Below are positions 1 through 9,852 of a DNA stretch of 64,000 nt, piece by piece. The DNA is from Streptomyces ochraceiscleroticus (GTDB lineage Bacteria > Actinomycetota > Actinomycetes > Streptomycetales > Streptomycetaceae): positions 147,528-211,527 of the forward strand of contig NZ_JOAX01000010.1 in NCBI RefSeq assembly GCF_000720485.1, in the 5' to 3' direction. The position numbers and the translations under genes are program-made. The first letter of the stretch is position 1. Each line of letters begins with the position of its first letter. The notes under the pieces were generated by a model that saw only the letters and a list, made by a program, of their open reading frames with translations, did not search any database and was not told where the DNA came from.

Positions 1-170
1 AAGTCGCCCTTCGGGGGCCGGTCTCCCCGTTCCACCATGGCGACTTGGGATTTGGAGAACCCCAACCGCTTACCCAGCGCCTCCTGCGTCATCCCGGCCT
101 GCTCCCGGTAGAACCGCAAGATCGCTCCGAACATCCGCGTATTGCCGGAGCCGTTTCCACTTCTGTGCAC
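1..170 (-). CDS. XRE-family helix-turn-helix regulator, N-terminal part only (runs off left edge)
   Basis: Only the first 56 codons are inside the window. Reading from a GTG at 170, with GGGGAGGG four bases upstream, gives MHRSGNGSGN and then a helix-turn-helix (FGAILRFYREQAGMTQEALG followed by KSQVAMVERGDRPP). This start matches the XRE/DUF5753 regulators that are numerous in Streptomyces (WhiJ type), normally about 280 aa and often paired with a small partner gene. The DUF5753 ligand-type domain would lie beyond the edge and cannot be seen. A small gene is transcribed divergently from 255, leaving an 84-bp shared promoter region. The family is clear from the HTH; the role is inferred only from relatives. 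Confidence 0.75.
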   Translation of the reverse strand, partial: MHRSGNGSGNTRMFGAILRFYREQAGMTQEALGKRLGFSKSQVAMVERGDRPPKGD

Positions 171-254
171 GGCACCCTCCCCTTGGTTCACGGCACTTCA
201 CCACTCCCGTGTGGCACTGGTCACAGTGAACTCACGCGCGGAAGGGTTCGGGTC

Positions 255-665
255 ATGAACCCGCGAATCTCACCCGATCTCGTACCGGCCTGGCTGCCCG
301 CCTCAGGGCATGCACTCCGGTCCGTCGGCGTCCATTTCGACGCCATCCGCATCGCAGACTTCACCGGGGAGCAAGTCGCCTACGAAATCATGGCGTTCAC
401 CGACTTCCGGGCCGGTCCCATCGTGCGGACGGCCACCGGCGGGCGGTACTCGTACTTTCTGCTGCCGCCTAAGAGCGCCGCCGCGTACGTCTGGCCGGCC
501 GGGGCGCGTGATCTCGGAAGGGGCGGCCGGGAGGCCGCATTCGTCGGGGTGCCCGCGCTGTACGGGAACACCTGGCCCCTGGCGTGGCGCTCCCTGCCGT
601 GCGCCGAAGCACCCTTCGTGGAGCCGGGGTTGCTTCACGAGATGGTGCTGCGGGTGGCAGCGTGA
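255..665 (+). CDS. small hypothetical protein divergent from XRE regulator
   Basis: 136-aa protein beginning MNPRISPDLVPAWLP. I chose ATG 255 because GGAAGGG lies eight bases upstream; the longer in-frame extension to 45 would overlap the divergent regulator gene and its promoter. No signal peptide, membrane segment or known motif is visible. It is rich in aromatic residues and glycine (RYSYFLLPPKS, YVWPAGARDLG). Small proteins of this kind beside XRE/DUF5753 regulators are common in Streptomyces and are suspected partners of the regulator. That is inference from position only; I do not recognise a biochemical function. Confidence 0.7.
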   Translation: MNPRISPDLVPAWLPASGHALRSVGVHFDAIRIADFTGEQVAYEIMAFTDFRAGPIVRTATGGRYSYFLLPPKSAAAYVWPAGARDLGRGGREAAFVGVPALYGNTWPLAWRSLPCAEAPFVEPGLLHEMVLRVAA

Positions 666-719
666 TCGCGCCGGTGCTGGGCGGCCTCGGCCCGGTTGCC
701 GCGGCCTGGCATGGACCCG

Positions 720-944
720 TTACCCGACGTCCCCGGCGTCGTCGGGCACCCAGCGCAGTACGTCACCGGGCTGGCAGCCGAGTGTGCGGCAGATCGCGTC
801 GAGGGTCGTGAACCGCACCGCCTTCGCGCGGCCGTTCTTCAGTACGGCGAGGTTGGCGGGGGTGATGCCCACGGCTTCGGCGAACTCGCCGACCGACAGG
901 CCGCGTTCGGCGAGCCGGAGGTCGAGGTCGACGATGATCGCCAT
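720..944 (-). CDS. YozG-like small HTH regulator (Cro/C1 type)
   Basis: 74-aa protein that is almost entirely one helix-turn-helix: LSVGEFAEAVGITPANLAVL followed by KNGRAKAVRFTTLDAICRTLG and the ending QPGDVLRWVPDD. This is the COG3655/YozG pattern. Its ATG shares a base with the stop of the upstream DUF2975 gene (TGATG at 942-946), so the two are almost certainly translated together. YozG-like regulators are regularly paired with DUF2975 membrane proteins, which supports both calls. It probably controls its own operon through the repeats just upstream of 1441. Confidence 0.88.
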   Translation of the reverse strand: MAIIVDLDLRLAERGLSVGEFAEAVGITPANLAVLKNGRAKAVRFTTLDAICRTLGCQPGDVLRWVPDDAGDVG

Positions 945-1441
945 CAGACCACCTCGGCGATCTCGGTCTGCAGGTCCGTCGCCTTGCGCAGGAGGTTGCG
1001 CATGACGACGACGAGCATCGCGAACGCTGCTCCCACGCCGACGGCCGCGATCGCCGCGGCCAGCGCGCTGATGACGTCCATGCCGTCGTCGGGGGAGGGG
1101 ATCTCGGCCAGGCCGAGATGCGCGGCGACCCCGGCGGCCAGCAGTGTCGCCACGACCGAGGACCCGATGATGATGTCGACCCAGCGGAAGGCCCGTGGCG
1201 TGAAGATCGCATCGCGTTCGACCATGCTGAGCAGCATCCACACGGCGGCGAGCGCGACCTGTACGCAGGTGACACCGATGATCGCCACCGTCACGTAGGG
1301 CACGGCGAACGGGGCGTATGCAGGAAAGCGGTCGACCTCATCGGCCGCCGTCGTCGGGATGATCACGATCTGACCGAAGAGGCCGAAGAGGACCGCTACG
1401 GCTATGCCGGCCCGGAGTGCGGCGATGAAGAAGAAATGCAT
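944..1441 (-). CDS. DUF2975 membrane protein
   Basis: 165-aa integral membrane protein with four likely hydrophobic segments: residues about 7-28 (ALRAGIAVAVLFGLFGQIVI), about 47-75, about 88-112 and about 125-150. It ends in a short charged tail (RNLLRKATDLQTEIAEVV). Size, topology and the adjacent YozG-like regulator fit DUF2975. First gene of a two-gene operon with 720-944, coupled by a TGATG overlap. The 40 bases before its ATG are unusually AT-rich and contain three 10-bp repeats. The molecular function of the family is unknown; a membrane partner or signal input for the regulator is inference. Confidence 0.85.
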   Translation of the reverse strand: MHFFFIAALRAGIAVAVLFGLFGQIVIIPTTAADEVDRFPAYAPFAVPYVTVAIIGVTCVQVALAAVWMLLSMVERDAIFTPRAFRWVDIIIGSSVVATLLAAGVAAHLGLAEIPSPDDGMDVISALAAAIAAVGVGAAFAMLVVVMRNLLRKATDLQTEIAEVV

Positions 1442-1442
1442 G

Positions 1443-1480
1443 TATCGATTGTCGATCGAAATCTATCGAAAAACAATAGG
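1443..1480 (-). promoter_or_regulatory. candidate operator: three 10-bp repeats before the DUF2975/YozG operon
   Basis: Read on the minus strand the bases just before the ATG at 1441 run TTTCGATAGA, TTTCGATCGA, CAATCGATAC: three near-identical 10-mers, one helical turn each, in a strikingly AT-rich stretch. The spacing suggests one protein bound repeatedly to one DNA face, most simply the YozG-like product of the operon (inference). Confidence 0.5.
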
Positions 1481-1524
1481 TGCCGTCCGGCCTGTCGATG
1501 GCTGGGCCATGGCCGGCCCACGGC

Positions 1525-2211
1525 TCAGGCCGCCGGTTCGTACGGGCCGCCCTCGTCCCAGCCCTGGTACATCGCGTCGGCGAAGGCGGCAGCGAGCAGG
1601 TGCTCGCCGGACGGCGACGGATGCGTGCCGTCGTACGTGTCGCGGTCCAGGGCGTAGTCCTCCGGGGGCGACGCGAGGAGCAGCGGTGAGGCCGGGGTGG
1701 AGAGGTCGGCGACCGTCTTCGCCAGGAGTTCGTTGAAGCGGTCGCACTGGGCGGCGAAGTCGGGGTCCCCGCTCGCCCGGACGTTGGGGATGACGGGCAG
1801 GAGTACGGCGCGCACGTGCGGCCGCACGGCGCGGGCCTCCGTCAGGAAGCGGCGGGCGTTCTCGGCGGTCTGGTCGGCGTCCGTGTAGAAGCCGAGGTCT
1901 ATGAGGCCGAGGGAGATGAGCAGCGTGTCGGCCTTGTGCGCGCGGACGGCCTCGCCGATGAGCGGGGCCATGTGCAGCCAGCCCTCGCCCCAGCCGGCGA
2001 GATGGCGGCGGGCGCGTTCGGGAAAGCCGGGGTCGCCGTAGTCGTACGAGACGGGCTCGGCCGCCGCGATGTCGTACAGCGTGTCGCGCGGGCCGACGAT
2101 GCGGTAGGGGCCGCCGTAGGTCCGGTTGAGGTGCTGCCACATGCGGTAACGCCAGGTGTAATCGCCGGCGGAGCCGATGGTCATGGAGTCGCCGACGAAC
2201 ATGATCCGCAT
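1525..2211 (-). CDS. SGNH/GDSL-family hydrolase
   Basis: 228-aa cytoplasmic protein starting MRIMFVGDSMTIGSAGDY. The GDS block I (Ser9 as nucleophile) is at the very N terminus, as in stand-alone SGNH esterases. Block V, with the catalytic Asp and His, is DGTHPSPSGEHLLA near the C terminus. SLGLIDLGFY and PVIPNVRASGDPDF occupy the positions of the middle blocks. No signal peptide is present. The start is set by the usual closeness of the GDS motif to the N terminus. Family known: hydrolysis of ester or acetyl groups. The substrate here cannot be told. Confidence 0.85.
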   Translation of the reverse strand: MRIMFVGDSMTIGSAGDYTWRYRMWQHLNRTYGGPYRIVGPRDTLYDIAAAEPVSYDYGDPGFPERARRHLAGWGEGWLHMAPLIGEAVRAHKADTLLISLGLIDLGFYTDADQTAENARRFLTEARAVRPHVRAVLLPVIPNVRASGDPDFAAQCDRFNELLAKTVADLSTPASPLLLASPPEDYALDRDTYDGTHPSPSGEHLLAAAFADAMYQGWDEGGPYEPAA

Positions 2212-2301
2212 CCGGCCATTTTCGCCGATCGCCGGCCCGGCCGGTACGTGACGCTGCCCACGCGCCACCGCGGACCACCGCGCTGATGGGAAGCTGGGGG
2301 C

Positions 2302-3330
2302 ATGCGTTCGCTTCTGTGTGCGGCCGGTGCCGCGGGGATCCTGCTGGTGACGTCGGCCGCCACTGCCGTGGCCGCGCCCGCCGCCGACCCGGAACCGTTC
2401 ACGATCAAGGATCAGCGGATCACCGAGTCCAGCGGGCTGGCCGCGAGCCGCGCGCATCCGGGCGTCTACTGGACGCACAACGACAGCGATGACGGACCGT
2501 ACGTCTACGCCGTGGATTCCCGGACCGGGCGGACGGTGGCGACCGTCACGATGCGGGGTGTTGGCGATCCGCGCGACGTGGAGGCGATATCGGTCGGGTC
2601 GGACGGTGACCTGTACGTCGGCGACATCGGCGACAACCTCGACGGGTCCTGGGAACACGTCTGGATCTACCGCTTCCCGGAGCCGAAGCGGCTGCGCGAC
2701 CAGACCGTGACGGCCACTCAGTACGACGTGAAGTACGCGGACGGGCCGCGGAACGCCGAGGCGATGATGGTCCATCCGAAGACCGGGCGGGTCTACGTCG
2801 TCTCGAAGAAGGAGGACGGGGGCGCCGCGCTGTACGCGGGACCCGAGCGGCTGAGCACGTCCGGGCCGAACGTCTTCCGGCGTGTCTCGGGCATCGACAT
2901 GTGGGTCACCGACGGCGCGTTCTCGCCGGACGGCACGCGGCTGATGCTGCGCAGCTACTTCGGCGGGCGGATGTACCGCTGGCAGGACGGCCGGCCGAAG
3001 GACGACATCGGGAGCGTGGGCGTACCGATCCAGGGGCAGGGCGAGTCGGTCACGTTCACGCCGGACGGGCGGACGCTGATGTTCGGGTCGGAGGGGGCGG
3101 ACAGCCGGGTCGAGCCGGTCGGGCTGAGCGGGAGACAGCTCCCGGAATCGGCGTCCGGGGACGGCTCCGCCACCCCGGGAGGCGGCGAAAAGAACGGCTC
3201 GGACGGTACCGGCGACTCCTCCGACTCCGGCGACTCCTCGGAGAAGAGCAGCCCGGCCGTCACCGGCGTCCTCGTCATCGGCCTGGCCATCGCAGCGGTA
3301 CTCGCCCTCCGCCGCCGCGGCCGTCGCTGA
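2302..3330 (+). CDS. secreted protein, probable beta-propeller, C-terminal membrane anchor
   Basis: 342 aa. An N-terminal signal peptide (MRSLLCAAGAAGILLVTSAA, cleavage near AVAAPAADPE) is followed by repeated strand-like blocks: ESSGLAASRAHPGVYWTHND, GDLYVGDIGDN, GRVYVVSKKEDG, AFSPDGTRLMLRSY, FTPDGRTLMFGSEG. These resemble propeller blades. A Ser/Asp/Gly-rich spacer (about 275-310) leads to a hydrophobic helix (VTGVLVIGLAIAAVLAL) and a basic tail, so the protein is probably held in the membrane facing outward. There is no LPXTG-like motif. Function unknown. It ends just before a strong bidirectional hairpin shared with serC. Confidence 0.8.
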   Translation: MRSLLCAAGAAGILLVTSAATAVAAPAADPEPFTIKDQRITESSGLAASRAHPGVYWTHNDSDDGPYVYAVDSRTGRTVATVTMRGVGDPRDVEAISVGSDGDLYVGDIGDNLDGSWEHVWIYRFPEPKRLRDQTVTATQYDVKYADGPRNAEAMMVHPKTGRVYVVSKKEDGGAALYAGPERLSTSGPNVFRRVSGIDMWVTDGAFSPDGTRLMLRSYFGGRMYRWQDGRPKDDIGSVGVPIQGQGESVTFTPDGRTLMFGSEGADSRVEPVGLSGRQLPESASGDGSATPGGGEKNGSDGTGDSSDSGDSSEKSSPAVTGVLVIGLAIAAVLALRRRGRR

Positions 3331-3340
3331 GCCCGGAACG

Positions 3341-3379
3341 CGCAGGGGCCCCGGCGATCACCTCGCCGGGGCCCCTGCG
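3341..3379. terminator. bidirectional terminator between secreted protein gene and serC
   Basis: A perfect 17-bp stem (3341-3357 with 3363-3379, CGCAGGGGCCCCGGCGA and its complement) with a five-base loop lies between two convergent genes. It can work in both directions. Confidence 0.9.
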
Positions 3380-3409
3380 TACGTCAGCGCATCTGCGCGA
3401 CCGGAGTGA

Positions 3410-4540
<1,131 letters not shown>

Positions 4541-4653
4541 ATCCGTCGGGCCGCCGGGTTCTGACCGGAGTCCAGCGGTTGAGACGGGAGTGTCCGGGGA
4601 CGGGCGGGCGTCGCGGGCCATCTCCTGCTGTCCCGCGGGGCAGGCTGAGGGGT

Positions 4654-7521
4654 ATGGCTGAGCGTGTGCAGAAGGAGACAGGGGCAGGGGCGGCGGACCG
4701 GGAGCTGGTACGGGCGCTGAGTACGGCCGTGCGGGGCGAGGTGTCGGGCACCGCGACGGACCGGGCGCTGGTGACCATGGACGCGTCGAACTACCGGCGG
4801 GTGCCGCGGGCGGTCGTCGCGCCGCGGGACGAAGCGGATGTCGCGGCCGCGCTGCGGGTCTGCCGGGAGCACGGCGTGCCGGTGGTGCCGCGCGGCGGCG
4901 GCACGTCCATCGCGGGGCAGGCCACCGGCACGGGCGTGGTGCTCGACTTCACCCGCCACATGCGGCGGATCGTGTCGCTGGACCCGGAGGCGCGGACGGC
5001 CGTGGTCCAGCCCGGCGTGATCTGCGACGAGCTGCGCACCGCGGCCGCCGCGCACGGCCTGACCTTCGGCCCCGACCCCTCCACGCACAGCCGCTGCACG
5101 ATCGGCGGCATGATCGGCAACAACTCCTGCGGCTCGCACTCGGTGGCCTGGGGGACGACGGCGGACAACGTGAGCGCGCTGGACGTGCTGACGTACGGGG
5201 GCGAGCGCGTCCGGGCGGGCCAGGGGCTCGACGGTGTGCCGGGCGCCCTCGCGGACGGCGTGCGCGCCCTGGTCGACGGGGACCTCGCGCTGCTGCGCAC
5301 CGGTTTCCCCGAGCTGCCGCGCCGGATCTCCGGGTACGCGCTGGACGCGCTGCTGCCGGAGAACGGCGTCGATCTCGCTCGGGCGCTCACCGGGAGCGAG
5401 GGCACCCTCGGCGTGCTGACCGAGGCGACGGTGAAGCTGGTCGAGGCGCCGGCCGCCCGGGTCCTCGCCGTACTGGGGTACCCGGACGAGAGCGCCGCCG
5501 CCGAGGCCGCGCACACCCTGCTGCCGTTCGGGCCGCTGACCGTGGAGGGCATGGCGTCCGACCTGGTGCCCGATCCGGGCGGGCTGCCCAAGGGCGGTGC
5601 GTGGCTCTTCGTGGAGATGGGCGGTGGCTCGCCGGAGGAGGCGCGGGCGCGCGCCGAGGAGCTGTCCCGGGCGGCGGCCGCCGACGGCGTCACGGACCAT
5701 CTGCTCGTGTCGGACCCGGCGGGGCAGCGCGCCCTGTGGCGGGTGCGGGAGGACGCCTCGGGGACGGCGACCCGGATGCCGGACGGGAGCGAGGCGTGGC
5801 CCGGGTGGGAGGACTGCGCGGTTCCTCCGGCGCGGCTCGGCGGCTATCTGCGCGACTTCCGGGGGCTGCTCGGACAGCACGGGCTGCGCGGCACTCCGTA
5901 CGGCCACTTCGGGGACGGCTGCATCCACGTACGCATCGACTTCGACCTGCTCACTGGTCCGGGCATCCGGCGCTTCCGGGACTTCTCGCACGACCTGGCG
6001 GACCTGGTCGTCGCGCACGGCGGGTCGCTGTCCGGCGAGCACGGCGACGGGCAGGCGCGCGCGGAACTGCTGCCGAAGATGTACGGGCCGGAACTCACCG
6101 GTCTCTTCGGGCGCTTCAAGGACGTGTGGGACCCGGCGGGCGGGCTCAACCCCGGCATGCTCGTCCGTCCGGACCGTATGGACGACAATCTCCGCTTCGC
6201 CGTGCTGCCGCGGAAGCCGGTCGATGTGGAGTTCGGCTATCCGCACGACAAGGGGGACTTCTCCGCTGCCGTACGGCGCTGCGTCGGCGTCGCCAAGTGC
6301 CGCAACACCTCCGTCTCCGGCGCGGGCGTGATGTGCCCCTCCTTCCGGGCGACCGGCGAGGAGCAGCACTCGACCCGCGGCCGCGCCCGGCTGCTGCACG
6401 AGATGCTGGCGGGCGAGGTGGTCACGGACGGCTGGCGCTCGACCGAAGTGCGTGACGCGCTGGACCTGTGCCTGTCCTGCAAGGGGTGCCGCAGCGACTG
6501 CCCGGTGGGCGTCGACATGGCGACGTACAAGGCGGAGTTCCTGCACCACCACTACGAAGGCCGGCTGCGGCCCGCCGCGCACTACGCCATGGGGCGGCTG
6601 CCGCTGTGGCTGCGGGCCGCCGCGATCTCCCGGCTGGCGCCGGTGATCAATGCCGCGGCCCGGGTCGGGCCGCTCGCCGCGCTGGCCAAACGGGCGGGCG
6701 GCATCGCGCCGGAGCGCACGATCCCGGAGATCGCGCCGGAGCCGTTCACACGCTGGCTGGACCGCCGCTCCCGGGCACGCCTCGGCGACGGTACGCACAT
6801 CTTCTCCAGCGACCGGGTCGCCTTCCTCTGGCCGGACACCTTCACCAACCACCTCGCGCCGTCCGTCGGCCGGGCCGCCGTCAAGGTCCTGGAGGCGACC
6901 GGCAGGGAGGTCCTGATCCCGGGCCGGGGCGACAGAAAACCTGTCTGCTGCGGCCTGACCTACGTCTCCACCGGCCAGCTCGACCAGGCCCGCAAGGTCA
7001 TGCGGCGCACCCTGGACCGCGTCGAGACGACGCTCGGCTCGCCGGTCGTCGTCCTGGAGCCGAGCTGCGCCGCCACCCTCCGCACCGACCTCCCCGAACT
7101 GCTTCCGGACGATCCCCGCGCCGCCGAGCTGGCCGGCTCCGTGCGCACCTTCGCGCAGTACCTGGAGGAGTACGCGCCGGACTGGCGGCCGCCGCGCGTC
7201 GACCGCCCGGTGGCCGGGCAGACCCACTGCCACCAGCACGCCGTGCTCGGGGACGCGGCGGAGCGCCGGCTGCGCGAGCGGGCCGGGCTGACCGGCGAGC
7301 TGAGCGGCGGCTGCTGCGGGCTGGCGGGCAATTTCGGTTTCGAGCGCGGCCATTACGACGTGTCCGTGGCGTGCGCGGAGGAGCAGTTGCTGCCGGCCGT
7401 ACGGGACGCGGACCCGGACGCGGAGATCGTCGCCGACGGCTTCTCCTGCCGTACGCAGCTCGCGCAGCTCGGCGCGCGGCCCGGGCGCCATCTGGCGGAG
7501 GTACTGGCGGAGCATCTGTGA
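4654..7521 (+). CDS. FAD-linked oxidase fused to Fe-S/CCG domains (D-lactate dehydrogenase-like)
   Basis: 955 aa. Starts at ATG 4654 behind GAGG. The N-terminal half is a PCMH-type FAD domain (PRAVVAPRDEADVAAALRV, PVVPRGGGTSIAGQATGTGV), followed by the FAD-oxidase C domain (GHFGDGCIHVRIDFDL, SGEHGDGQAR). The C-terminal half holds a ferredoxin-like motif CLSCKGCRSDCP (residues about 605-616) preceded by VMCPSFRATGEEQHSTRGRA. It also has two CCG motifs typical of heterodisulfide-reductase/GlpC proteins (CCGLTYVSTG about 765, CCGLAGNFGF about 887). This layout is that of the large D-lactate/2-hydroxyacid dehydrogenases that feed electrons to the membrane quinone pool. The exact substrate is not certain. 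Confidence 0.88.
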   Translation: MAERVQKETGAGAADRELVRALSTAVRGEVSGTATDRALVTMDASNYRRVPRAVVAPRDEADVAAALRVCREHGVPVVPRGGGTSIAGQATGTGVVLDFTRHMRRIVSLDPEARTAVVQPGVICDELRTAAAAHGLTFGPDPSTHSRCTIGGMIGNNSCGSHSVAWGTTADNVSALDVLTYGGERVRAGQGLDGVPGALADGVRALVDGDLALLRTGFPELPRRISGYALDALLPENGVDLARALTGSEGTLGVLTEATVKLVEAPAARVLAVLGYPDESAAAEAAHTLLPFGPLTVEGMASDLVPDPGGLPKGGAWLFVEMGGGSPEEARARAEELSRAAAADGVTDHLLVSDPAGQRALWRVREDASGTATRMPDGSEAWPGWEDCAVPPARLGGYLRDFRGLLGQHGLRGTPYGHFGDGCIHVRIDFDLLTGPGIRRFRDFSHDLADLVVAHGGSLSGEHGDGQARAELLPKMYGPELTGLFGRFKDVWDPAGGLNPGMLVRPDRMDDNLRFAVLPRKPVDVEFGYPHDKGDFSAAVRRCVGVAKCRNTSVSGAGVMCPSFRATGEEQHSTRGRARLLHEMLAGEVVTDGWRSTEVRDALDLCLSCKGCRSDCPVGVDMATYKAEFLHHHYEGRLRPAAHYAMGRLPLWLRAAAISRLAPVINAAARVGPLAALAKRAGGIAPERTIPEIAPEPFTRWLDRRSRARLGDGTHIFSSDRVAFLWPDTFTNHLAPSVGRAAVKVLEATGREVLIPGRGDRKPVCCGLTYVSTGQLDQARKVMRRTLDRVETTLGSPVVVLEPSCAATLRTDLPELLPDDPRAAELAGSVRTFAQYLEEYAPDWRPPRVDRPVAGQTHCHQHAVLGDAAERRLRERAGLTGELSGGCCGLAGNFGFERGHYDVSVACAEEQLLPAVRDADPDAEIVADGFSCRTQLAQLGARPGRHLAEVLAEHL

Positions 7522-7606
7522 CGGCCCGGCCGGAAACCTCTGTCAGTACCTAAAGACGCTGAAGCGCATTTCACCAACCGGGGCGGCGGCCCTTAGCTTG
7601 GGGTGT

Positions 7607-8593
7607 GTGAACCACTCGTCTCCCCAGTCCGGCCCGCAGGCCGACCCTCGCTCCAGCTCCTCCGCCGGCCTCCCGGACGCCAGCGAGCCCGCGCAGCTCG
7701 CGGCGGTACCGGCCTCGGAGGAGGTACGGCGGACCGAGCGGGCCGGCGGCTCCCGCGCCCGCCTGACCTCCGTCGGGCTGGTCATCGGCGGCATCGTCTC
7801 GCTGCAGTTCGGCTCGTCGGTGGCGGTACTGCTGTTCCCGCGGGCCGGTGCGCTCGGCGTGGTCACGCTGCGCCTCGTCGTCGCGGCGCTGGTCCTGCTC
7901 GTGGCCTGCCGCCCGAAGCTGCGCGGCTACTCGCGCGGCGACTGGGCCACCGTCGTCGGCTTCGGCATCGCGCTGGCCGGCATGAACTCGCTCTTCTACC
8001 AGGCCATCGACCGCATCCCGCTGGGCGCCGCGGTCACCCTGGAATTCCTCGGCCCGCTGGTGCTGTCGATCGTGACCTCGCGGCGCGCGCTGAGCCTGGT
8101 GTGGGCGGCGCTCGCGCTCGGCGGCGTCGCGCTGCTGGGCCGCGAGGGCTTCGACGGGCTGAACGCGGCCGGCGCCGGCTTCGCCCTGGCGGCCGGCGCG
8201 CTGTGGGCCGCGTACATCCTGCTGTCCGCCCGCGCGGGACAGCGCTTCCCGCAGGCGGACGGGCTGGCGCTGGCGATGACCGTCGCGGCCGTCCTCAGCC
8301 TGCCGCTGGGTGTCGCGTCCGCCGGTTCGGCGCTGATCGACCCCGTGACGCTCGGCCTCGGCGCGGCCGTCGCGCTGATGTCCTCGGTGCTGCCGTACAC
8401 CCTGGAGCTGCTGGCCCTGCGCAGGCTCCCGGCGTCCGGCTTCGCCGTGATGATGAGCCTGGAGCCGGCCGCGGCGGCGACGGCGGGCTTCCTGGTCCTG
8501 CACCAGGCGCTCGGCTGGGCGGAGATCGCCGCCATCGCCATGGTCGTCCTCGCGAGCGTCGGCGCGGTCCGCTCGGCGGGCTCCGCCCACTGA
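7607..8593 (+). CDS. EamA/DMT-family transporter (RhtA-like exporter)
   Basis: 328 aa with about ten hydrophobic segments arranged as two EamA halves (for example VGLVIGGIVSLQFGSSVAVL, GAAVTLEFLGPLVLSIVTS, AGFALAAGALWAAYILLSA, GFAVMMSLEPAAAATAGFLV). The motif VTLEFLGPL and the second-half MMSLEPAAAA are characteristic of the RhtA/threonine-homoserine exporter branch. I took GTG 7607 as start; a TTG at 7598 in the same frame is possible. A cytoplasmic Ser/Pro-rich tail of about 55 residues precedes the first helix. Efflux of amino acids or related metabolites is inferred from family. Confidence 0.85.
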   Translation: MNHSSPQSGPQADPRSSSSAGLPDASEPAQLAAVPASEEVRRTERAGGSRARLTSVGLVIGGIVSLQFGSSVAVLLFPRAGALGVVTLRLVVAALVLLVACRPKLRGYSRGDWATVVGFGIALAGMNSLFYQAIDRIPLGAAVTLEFLGPLVLSIVTSRRALSLVWAALALGGVALLGREGFDGLNAAGAGFALAAGALWAAYILLSARAGQRFPQADGLALAMTVAAVLSLPLGVASAGSALIDPVTLGLGAAVALMSSVLPYTLELLALRRLPASGFAVMMSLEPAAAATAGFLVLHQALGWAEIAAIAMVVLASVGAVRSAGSAH

Positions 8594-8759
8594 CCCCACC
8601 GCCGGCCCGTGGGGGCCGTTGGCGTGAGCGGCCGGGGGCGGATGGATGAAGCCGCCGGAAAACGCGTGTGGCGCCTGTCCGTCACCGGTCACACGTCTCC
8701 CTGTACGGAACGAGGACGTACGGGACGGCGAGTATGGCGGCGACGGAGGGGTCAGCGGT

Positions 8760-9848
8760 ATGACGGGGATCGGGCGCAGGGAACTTCTCAGGTTCGGAGG
8801 CGCCGCGGTTCTCGGCGGCCCGGTGCTGCTCACCGGCCGGGCGGAGGCTGTGCCGGGGCCACCCGGCCCGGGCGGCCGGCCGGTCCCCACCGTCAGCCCG
8901 GCGCCCGCCACCATGCCGGACGTCGACATGCCCGGGGCCGCCCAGGACGCGGGCGGCATGATCGACCTGTCCGGACCGGCCACCGTGCTGCTGCAGAAAA
9001 AGCGGCTCACGCACTTCTCCGTCCTGCAGTCCTTCGCGTTCGACGAGGAGGCCGGGTACATCTACGCCCTCCAGGTCGTGCAGGGCGGCGTCCGCCTGAG
9101 GGGTGAGGCGCGGACGTACAGCCACGCGCAGCGGGTCACCCGCGGCGACCTGTGCCTGAACCGCCTCACCATGTCCGGGAAGCTGAAGGACCGGATGTTC
9201 CTCACCGGCTTCGGGCACGGCGGCTCCCTCGGCGTGCAGCACCGGCCCGGGAAGGTGCCGCTGCTCTGGACCGAGTGGGACGTCAACCCCGCCTCCGGCT
9301 ACGGCCGCGGCATCGCCCGCTTCCCCTACCGCCCGAACCGGGTGCTGCGGGCCGGCGACCGCTCGCTGCTCACGTACCGTCCGCAGCCCGGCACCACGAA
9401 GAACCAGCCGGCGGTCGACATGACCACCCGCCGCCTGCTGCTCCGCTACCGCCGCGCGACCGGCATCTACCGTTACGCGCTCTACGACCTGGACGACTTC
9501 GCCGCGGGCACCCCGAAGCCGCTCGCCGACGTCGCGCAGCCGCTCCTGCGCAAGGGCGTCTTCCACCAGGGGCTGGCGCTGTCGGGGGACTACGCGTACC
9601 AGCTCACCGGCAGTCCGTTCGGTCCGGGGAATCCGGCGTCCGGACCCGGCAACGCCCGTCTGACCTGCATCGACCTGCGCAGCGGCGCGATCGTGCAGGA
9701 GGTCCGCACGAGGGCGGGGCAGAAGCTGCACCCGCGTGAGCCGGAGGGCCTGGCCGTGCTGCACCGCGGCGGCGAACGGCTGGTTGCGGGCTTCACCTCG
9801 GGCAAGGTCAACCGCCGCCGCTTCTCGCTGTACGCGCACGGCGGCTGA
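8760..9848 (+). CDS. Tat-exported protein, TagC/P68 RBP-like propeller type
   Basis: 362 aa starting at ATG 8760 (GGAGGGG upstream). The N terminus GIGRRELLRFGGAAVLGGPV is a twin-arginine signal, with cleavage probably after GRAEA. A Pro-rich spacer follows. The mature part contains KKRLTHFSVLQSFAFDEEAG, RGDLCLNRLTMSG and GFGHGGSLGVQ, and ends REPEGLAVLHRGGERLVAGF, as in Streptomyces proteins related to the TagC/phage receptor-binding beta-propeller family. The role is not known; an extracellular protein is well supported by the signal. It ends four bases before the stop of the convergent cupin gene. Confidence 0.75.
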   Translation: MTGIGRRELLRFGGAAVLGGPVLLTGRAEAVPGPPGPGGRPVPTVSPAPATMPDVDMPGAAQDAGGMIDLSGPATVLLQKKRLTHFSVLQSFAFDEEAGYIYALQVVQGGVRLRGEARTYSHAQRVTRGDLCLNRLTMSGKLKDRMFLTGFGHGGSLGVQHRPGKVPLLWTEWDVNPASGYGRGIARFPYRPNRVLRAGDRSLLTYRPQPGTTKNQPAVDMTTRRLLLRYRRATGIYRYALYDLDDFAAGTPKPLADVAQPLLRKGVFHQGLALSGDYAYQLTGSPFGPGNPASGPGNARLTCIDLRSGAIVQEVRTRAGQKLHPREPEGLAVLHRGGERLVAGFTSGKVNRRRFSLYAHGG

Positions 9849-9852
9849 ACTC

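Noticed and set aside
181..245. GTTCAC/TTCACC repeats resembling a PHO box between the first two genes
   Set aside because: The repeat spacing is not the regular 11 bp of PhoP direct-repeat units, and no phosphate gene is nearby.
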